The notes under the pieces are model-generated. The model saw nothing but the letters and a program-made list of their open reading frames with translations. It did not search any database and had not been told where the DNA came from. Both the position numbers and the translations under genes were made by a program. A stretch of 64,000 bases of DNA from contig JAPXFQ010002662.1 in NCBI GenBank assembly GCA_028564705.1, positions 310,001 through 374,000 of the forward strand. The letters run 5' to 3'. Position 1 is the first letter of the stretch. Every line of letters starts with the position of its first letter. This DNA comes from Apricaphanius iberus (taxonomy: Eukaryota; Chordata; Actinopteri; Cyprinodontiformes; Aphaniidae). This document shows, piece by piece, positions 58,403-64,000 of the stretch.

Positions 58403-59209
58403 CAACTGGACCCAGCGGAGTACCAACACACCGAGGAAGAATGGAGAGAACTGATAGATTGGAGCGTAAGTCAAGGACTCCATTCTGACTCACCCTTTTG
58501 CGGATTCCGGCTGGCTCGCTGTCCGCCCGGTGTTGGGCCCCGCCGTCGTGAGGAGGGCGGCCTCTCCGCTCCTCGGGCCTCGAGTCATCGCCGCGCTTCT
58601 GAGCGTCCTCCTGGGAACGTAGTTGATGTTTCCCCGTCGTTCCTCCTTGCGTCCATGTATGACGATTCAGAGGAGGACGATGACGGCTTCCCGGAGTTCT
58701 TCTCCGACTCCCTGGACGACGAGCTGGACTTTTGCGGCGGTGCCCGGGGTGCGCCGCCCTCGCCGCGGCTTTCTGCCTCCTGGGTTGACCGGTTGATCTC
58801 CCTGGCTCCTTCCGCCGATCTGCCACCCATCTGTGATCCCTCTGGGACTGGCCCTCTTCCTGCTTCCCGGCGACGAGGAGGGAGGCGTCGCCGAGCTGCT
58901 CCATCGGCTCCAGGAGGTTTCTCGCTTCCTTCTCGGAGTTGCAGCGCCTCGGCTCCTCCTGTCCCGCTTGGTGCTGCCTCCAGCTTCGGTGATTCGACCG
59001 CCGCTTCCTCCTGCCGCCCACGGCCGGTTTCGGGTCTGCCTCCTCATCCTCTCCAGCACAGCCAGGCGCCGGCGTTTCCTTCGGGTGGAGCCGAGTTGAC
59101 CCAGGGTCGGTGGAACAGAGGGAAGAGTTCCGTAGGGAATGTTGAGCCCAGGTCCCCTGTGGAGACTGTTTTTGAGCGCTCTTCAGAGGCTCACCTGGAA
59201 CCCCGGTTC

Positions 59210-61245
59210 CGAGTTCCCTCCGAGGGCGTCCAGACGGATGCACCTCGGCTCCGAGATTCCTCCGAGGGTGTTCTGGAGAACACGCCTCGGGTTCCTGATT
59301 CCTCCGAGGGTGTTCAGGAGAGCACGCCTCGGGTTCCTGATTCCTCCGAGGGTGTTCTGGGGAACACGCCTCGGGTTCCTGATTCCTCCGAGGGTGTTCT
59401 GGGGAGCACGCCTCGGGTTCCTGATTCCTCCGAGGGTGTTCTGGAGAGCACGCCTCGGGTTCCTGATTCCTCCGAGGGTGTTCTGGAGAACACGCCTCGG
59501 GTTCCTGATTCCTCCGAGGGTGTTCTGGAGAACACGCCTCGGGTTCCTGATTCCTCCGAGGGTGTTCTGGAGAGCACGCCTCTGGTTCCTGATTCCTCCG
59601 AGGGTGTTCAGGAGAGCACGCTCGGTTCCTGATTCCTCCGAGGGTGTTCTGGAGAACACGCCTCGGGTTCCTGATTCCTCCGAGGGTGTTCTGGAGAGCA
59701 CGCCTCGGGTTCCTGATTCCTCCGAGGGTGTTCTGGGGAGCACGCCTCGGGTTCCTGATTCTCCGAGGGTGTTCTGGAGAGCACGCCTCGGGTTCCTGAT
59801 TCCTCCGAGGGTGTTCTGGAGAGCACGCCTCGGGTTCCTGATTCCTCCGAGGGTGTTCTGGAGAGCACGCCTCGGGTTCCTGATTCCTCCGAGGGTGTTC
59901 AGGAGAGCACGCCTCGGGTTCCTGACTCCTCCGAGGGTGTTCAGGAGAACACGCCTCCGGTTCCTGATTCCTCCGAGGGTGTTCAGGGAACACGCCTCTG
60001 GTTCCTGACTCCCCGAGGGTGTTCAGGCGAACACGCCTCCGGTTCCTGATTCCACCGAGGGTGTTCAGGCGAACACTCCTCCGGTTCCTGATTCCACCGA
60101 GGGTGTTCAGGGGAACACGCCTCTGGTTCCCGACTCCGCCGAGGGTGTTCAGGGGAACACGCCTCTGGTCCGACTCCCCGAGGGTGTTCGGAACACGCCT
60201 CTGGTTCCCGACTCCGCCGAGGGTGTTCAGGGGAACACGCCTCTGGTTCCCGACTCCGCCGAGGGTGTTCAGGGGAACACGCCTCTGGTTCCCGACTCCT
60301 CCGAGGGTGTTCAGGGGAACACGCCTCTGGTTCCCGACTCCGCCGAGGGTGTTCAGGGGAACACGCCTCTGGTTCCCGACTCCTCCGAGGGTGTTCAGGA
60401 GAACACGCCTCTGGTTCCTGACTCTTCCGAGGGTGTTCAGGCGAACACGCCTCCGGTTCCTGACTCTTCCGAGGGTGTTCAGGAGAACACGCCTCCGGTT
60501 CCCGACTCCTCCGAGGGTGTTCAGGGGAACACGCCTCCGGTTCCTGCCTCTTCCGAGGGTGTTCAGGGGAACACGCCTCCGGTTCCTGCCTCTTCCGAGG
60601 GTGTTCAGGAGAACACGCCTCCGGTTCCCGACTCCTCCGAGGGTGTTCAGGAGAACACGCCTCCGGTTCCCGACTCCTCCGAGGGTGTTCAGGAGAACAC
60701 GCCTCCGGTTCCTGCCTCGTCCGAGGGTGTTCAGGAGAACACGCCTCCGGTTCCTGACTCCTCCGAGGGTGTTCAGGAGAACACGCCTCCGGTTCCCGAC
60801 TCCGCCGAGGGTGTTCAGGAGAACACGCCTCCGGTTCCTGCCTCGTCCGAGGGTGTTCAGGAGAACACGCCTCCGGTTCCTGACTCTGCCGAGGGTGTTC
60901 AGGAGAACACGCCTCCGGTTCCTGTCTCTTCCGAGGGTGTTCAGGGGAACACGCCTCCGGTTCCTGCTTCTTCCGAGGGTGTTCAGGAGAACACGCCTCC
61001 GGTTCCCGACTCCGCCGAGGGTGTTCAGGCGAACACGCCTCCGGTTTCCGACTCCGCCGAGGGTGTTCAGGCGAACACGCCTCCGGTTTCCGACTCCGCC
61101 GAGGGTGTTCAGGGGAACACGCCTCCGGTTCCCGACTCCGCCGAGGGTGTTCAGGCGAACACGCCTCCGGTTCCCGCTCTGCGAGGTGTTCAGGCGAACA
61201 CGCCTCGGTTCCACTCAGCCGAGGGTTCAGGCAACACGCCTCCGG
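59210..61245 (+). repeat. 42-bp coding minisatellite (about 48 units)
   Basis: Unit of 42 bp, encoding DSSEGVLENTPRVP in the first frame. Copy number is estimated from length. Variants are grouped: CGG units first (to about 59,930), mixed CTG/CCG units (to about 60,430), then CCG units (to about 61,190). Most units keep length 42; a few carry 1-8 bp losses. Confidence 0.95.
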
Positions 61246-61280
61246 CCTACCTCAGTTCCACGCCCGCCCCGGCCTCAAGG

Positions 61281-61510
61281 TTCCACGCCGCCGGCCTCCA
61301 AGGCTCAAGGTTCCACGCCGCCGGCCTCCAAGGCTCAAGGTTCCACGCCGCCGGCCTCCAAGGCTCAAGGTTCCACGCCGCCGGCCTCCAAGGCTCAAGG
61401 TTCCACGCCGCCGGCCCCCAAGGCTCAAGGTTCCACGCCGCCGGCCTCCAAGGCTCAAGGTTCCACGCCGCCGGCCTCCAAGGCTCAAGGTTCCACGCCG
61501 CCGGCCTCTA
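61281..61510 (+). repeat. 30-bp coding minisatellite 1
   Basis: About 7.7 nearly identical units of 30 bp, starting TTCCACGCCGCCGGCCTCCA, encoding STPPASKAQG. One unit has CCCC for CTCC. The high identity suggests recent amplification. Confidence 0.97.
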
Positions 61511-61516
61511 AGCCAA

Positions 61517-61810
61517 GGTTCCTCGCCGCCGGCTCCTCGTCTGACGGTCCCTCGTCGCCGGCCTCCTCGTCGCCGGCCTCCTCGTCTGCTGTTTCCTCGT
61601 CGCCGGCCTCCTCGTCTGTTGGTTCCTCGTCGCCGGCCTCCTCGTCTGTTGGTTCCTCGTCGCCGGCCTCCTCGTCTGTTGGTTCCTCGTCGCCGGCTCC
61701 TCGTCTGTTGGTTCCTCGTCGCCGGCCTCCTCGTCTGTTGGTTCCTCGTCGCCGGCCTCCTCGTCTGTTGGTTCCTCGTCGCCGGCCTCCTCGCCTGCTG
61801 ATCCCTCGCC
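61517..61810 (+). repeat. 30-bp coding minisatellite 2
   Basis: Units of about 30 bp built on CCTCGTCGCCGGCCTCCTCG followed by TCTGTTGGTT, encoding SSPASSSVGS. A single-base loss near 61,695 changes the frame to PRLLVPRRRP-type repeats. Confidence 0.93.
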
Positions 61811-61924
61811 GCCGGCCGCCACGTCATGGGTCTTCTGGGGACTGTGGTTTTGTCCCTCCGTCCTGGACCCCCTCCTCCCGCCCTGGCTTGAGTTTCCTAC
61901 TTGGTGCGCCAGGTGGCGCACCTT

Positions 61925-61934
61925 GAGGGGGGGG
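61925..61934 (+). other. Polypurine tract
   Basis: GAGGGGGGGG, separated by TAC from the 3' LTR: the expected plus-strand primer site. The TGA of one reading frame overlaps its first bases. Confidence 0.85.
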
Positions 61935-61937
61935 TAC

Positions 61938-62269
61938 TGTCATGATCCGTCCCTGTCTGTGTTGTTTATTCCTCCTTGTTTCCTCCCAGTCTGTTTTAGT
62001 TACTTAGTCCTAGTTTGTTTCACCTGTTGTCTTATTAGTCCTCCCTGTGTTTTCTGCCTCTGCTCCCAGGTGTTCCACGTTTCCTGATTACCCTCCCCAC
62101 AGTATATATACCCTTCTGTGTCTGTCTGTCCTCGTCGGGTCGTTGTCGTCGTTACCTCCCCTAGTTCTCTGTGCTTCTCGTCTGTTTTTTTGGACAATTA
62201 ATAAACATGGGCCGTAAGAGCCACAAACGCCGCTCCGCATCTGGGTCCTCCTTGAGCCTAAACATGACA
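61938..62269 (+). repeat. 3' LTR
   Basis: 332 bp, about 98% identical to the 5' LTR outside two small indels. Contains its own TATATATA (62,103), GTCGGGTCGT (62,134-62,143), AATAAA and the MGRKS start. Confidence 0.95.
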
Positions 62270-62274
62270 GTATG
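62270..62274. repeat. Target site duplication, right
   Basis: GTATG, matching 58,048-58,052. Confidence 0.9.
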
Positions 62275-63838
62275 TTTCAGTGTGACATATGTTTTGTGTC
62301 TCTAATGTCTTGTTTAATGCTGCCATTGTTGTCCCCCCACCCCAATGGGTAATAACCCTAATCAATTGAATAATACGTCAAACATTGATTTGCCCAGCCT
62401 GGCACTATTATTTAACACTGAATAATATATAAAATTCTCAATCAATAAGAAAATAATTCTTCCCTTCAGACTGATCTTGTGATTAAACGCATCGCTGATT
62501 TTTAATAGGTAGTGATAATGACTAATATAACTTACGTAGATTAACCAAAGTAGACTTAGTATCTCAATGTGCTGAAAGACAGTTAGGGTCGAGTCATAAC
62601 TTGCTGGACCAAAACTTCATCTCTTGTCCAGTTTATACAGAATTGTTTTACTCAATTGTTCTGAGAGTTGAATTTATATGAACGATGTTTATATTTAGGT
62701 TAGCTTTCAAATGGCATTGTTAAAAAACAAATTAACCATGAACATCACGTGTATTTTTTTTATATATATATCTTTTAAACTTTGATAGTAAATCACTGAA
62801 GTTACAAATAACAAAGCAGACACATAATGACAGGGCGAACAAAGGGAATGAGAACCAATATGACCAAAAGAAAAATTGTAATTGACATGTTCGTGGGTCT
62901 TTCCGTCTCTGACATGATGATTCGATTAATCTCAAGCCAACTTTTGTGCGCCTAATGTGCCAAACAGTAAATCAAAACTTGTCAGACGGAGGAGACATAC
63001 ACATGTTCACCGGATAAGTTAAATGGATTTTCTGGCTCTGGGCCTATTCTGCATGAACTCACTCTTTTTATCTCTCTCATTTAGTGGGTCTTACAAGGTG
63101 TGCATGTGATTGAAAGGTCATCCTATCACACCTGCATGGACTGCCTTCAGCATACAATGAAACATTTCCAAACCTCTATTGGGCTGTAGCCACCGCAGGC
63201 TGAGGGAGATTCCTTTGTGTGGGCGGGGTGCGTGCACGTCTGGTTTTCAAGACTTTTATTGGAACTTCGCAAGCATCCTTTTCCATGTTTGCTACAGATT
63301 GGTTTGTGTACTGTATAAAAAGGACATAATTTTGAGATTAATATTGCAGTGAGAAAATAAAATCAACAAAAAATATTCAAAGCCATTAAGAGGTGGCATT
63401 CTCGAATGTTCACCCCAGGCGGAGACTTTTTAGGGAACTTGAAAAATAATTGAATGGAAAGGTTTTACAATTTACAGACCTCATTTTGCATATTTAAAAG
63501 TCCTAAAATAGGTTTTAGGCATGATTGGAAGAGCTTTCTTATGTTGTGAAAACTAGATCTATACAAACTACAAGACTTTTGAAATCCAACAATATCTTTA
63601 GCAAAGATGAGTCCAAATGGAACTGCTTACACTTTAAACTAAGGGTTAGAAAATTATGATTTTCAAGCAATGCACAAAGCGCAACTCAGTAGCAAATCAA
63701 CCCATACATTTCTTAAAAAATATATATACATTCAAGTTTTTGCTCAGTCAAAGTTCAGATCTCCTATCAATTAAATTGTCTGACGACACCTTAAGGAATT
63801 TGTGGATAACTCATGACTACAAAGTTCAATAAATGGCA
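62275..63838. other. Unassigned noncoding DNA
   Basis: The first part continues the LINE broken by the LTR element. 63,000-63,240 (GGCTCTGGGCCTATTCTGCA, CACCTGCATGGACTGCC) is repeat-free and might be constrained. No gene. Confidence 0.4.
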
Positions 63839-63840
63839 TA

Positions 63841-64000
63841 TGGCCTGTGTTTGTATAGCGCTTTATCTAGTCCAGAGGACCTCAAAGTCATTCACACACT
63901 GATGATGACAAGCTATATTTTAGCCACAAGATAATGGGCCCTTTGACCACCAGCAGTAGGCAAGGTAGGTGAGGTGTCTTGTCCAAGGACACAGCAGCAT
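63841..64000 (+). repeat. Teleost interspersed repeat, family A, copy 2 (cut by window edge)
   Basis: GTATAGCGCTTTATCTAG at the start, then AGTAGGCAAGGTAGGTGA and CTTGTCCAAGGACACAGC as in the copy at 781-1,064. The tail lies beyond the window. Confidence 0.75.

Larger units (their letters stand above)
58328..61926 (+). pseudogene. Repeat-protein ORF of the LTR element (frameshifted)
   Basis: The first AUG after the predicted cap site lies in the LTR. The opening residues MGRKSHKRRSASGSSLSQ are basic, and the frame crosses the LTR/internal boundary as NMTVRPDQLDPAEYQ. Residues about 25-270 are unique, with a TEEEWRELIDWS segment and an acidic patch (DDSEEDDDGFPEFF). Then come 14-residue tandem repeats DSSEGVLENTPRVP. 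The first frame stops at 59,632 because of a 2-bp loss at about 59,608-59,622. Further indels (for example about 59,758, 59,985, 60,010, 60,170, 61,180 and 61,695) shuffle frames. STPPASKAQG and SSPASSSVGS repeats follow, and one open frame ends in TGA at 61,924-61,926 at the start of the polypurine tract. The size (about 1,200 codons if uninterrupted) and gag-like position suggest a structural protein, but no capsid homology was recognised. Confidence 0.7.
58053..62269 (+). mobile_element. Complete non-autonomous LTR retrotransposon (Tf1/sushi-like priming)
   Basis: A 4,217-bp element with direct LTRs (338 and 332 bp) beginning TGTCATGATC and ending ATGACA. It has 5-bp GTATG target duplications, a putative self-primer site just inside the 5' LTR and a GAGGGGGGGG polypurine tract before the 3' LTR. 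The internal 3.5 kb holds a single Ser/Pro-rich repeat-coding region. No CCHC zinc knuckle, protease DTG, RT YxDD, RNase H or integrase HHCC motif was found, so it must depend on enzymes of an autonomous relative. The LTRs differ by about five substitutions and two indels by eye, so the insertion is recent. It landed in an older LINE. Confidence 0.93.

Noticed and set aside
58407..58417. TGGACCCAGCG as a tRNA primer-binding site
   Set aside because: It lies 16 bases inside the internal region rather than next to the LTR; the complementary self-primer site is better placed.
58203..61214. 1,003-codon minus-strand ORF as a real gene
   Set aside because: Its coding potential comes entirely from stop-free translation of the 42-bp repeat in antisense; it changes repeat frame at indels and runs on into the LTR and unique region without a recognisable domain.
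59210..61810. CRISPR-like array
   Set aside because: Units are contiguous and near-identical with no unique spacers, and the host is a vertebrate. They are minisatellites.

Overview
The window looks like intergenic and/or intronic DNA of a ray-finned fish. The evidence is the repeat content: Tc1-like elements flanked by TA, RTE- and L2-like LINE remnants, tRNA-headed V-SINE-like sequence, hAT/Harbinger/TTAA-flanked MITEs, and dense CA/TA microsatellites. A percomorph or cyprinodontiform is my impression, not a proof. No bacterial-style genes, CRISPR array, tRNA gene or complete host protein gene could be supported. Nearly all short ORFs are chance frames in AT-rich or low-complexity DNA.

Layout. 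0-6.5 kb: interspersed repeats, a TTAA-flanked MITE arm joined to a diverged 28S rRNA fragment, a Harbinger remnant and a LINE 3' end. 6.5-9 kb: unassigned sequence with a good CTCF-type motif at 8.0 kb. 9-11.2 kb: two Tc1-like transposons in opposite orientation. 12-17 kb: CA, GA and C tracts. 18-28 kb: scattered LINE tails, MITEs and one conserved-looking noncoding block (22.4 kb). 28.2-30.35 kb: an RTE-type LINE on the minus strand with decayed endonuclease and cut-off reverse transcriptase. 34-35.45 kb: an L2-like LINE on the minus strand with a second 28S rRNA fragment embedded in the opposite orientation. 36-47 kb: candidate conserved noncoding blocks, several MITEs, a perfect 23-bp-stem hairpin, a 72-bp minisatellite with a retroelement-like ORF, and two candidate single exons. 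47.3-48.8 kb: a Tc1-like element with perfect 22-bp termini carrying another insertion. 52.6-53.4 kb: conserved-looking DNA. 55.8-57.1 kb: a tentative four-exon small gene on the minus strand.

The outstanding object is at 58,053-62,269: a complete, young LTR retrotransposon of 4.2 kb. It has 5-bp target duplications (GTATG), near-identical LTRs of 338 and 332 bp, a polypurine tract and no pol gene. The first ten bases predicted for its RNA (GTCGGGTCGT) are perfectly complementary to the sequence two bases downstream of the 5' LTR, which is the arrangement of self-priming Tf1/sushi-type retrotransposons. The first AUG lies inside the LTR, one base after the AATAAA signal. The internal region is almost entirely repeat-coding DNA: about 48 units of a 42-bp (14-residue) minisatellite followed by two different 30-bp (10-residue) arrays. 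It would have to borrow reverse transcriptase and integrase from a relative. Single exons proposed below do not join in a consistent phase and are offered as low-confidence leads only.
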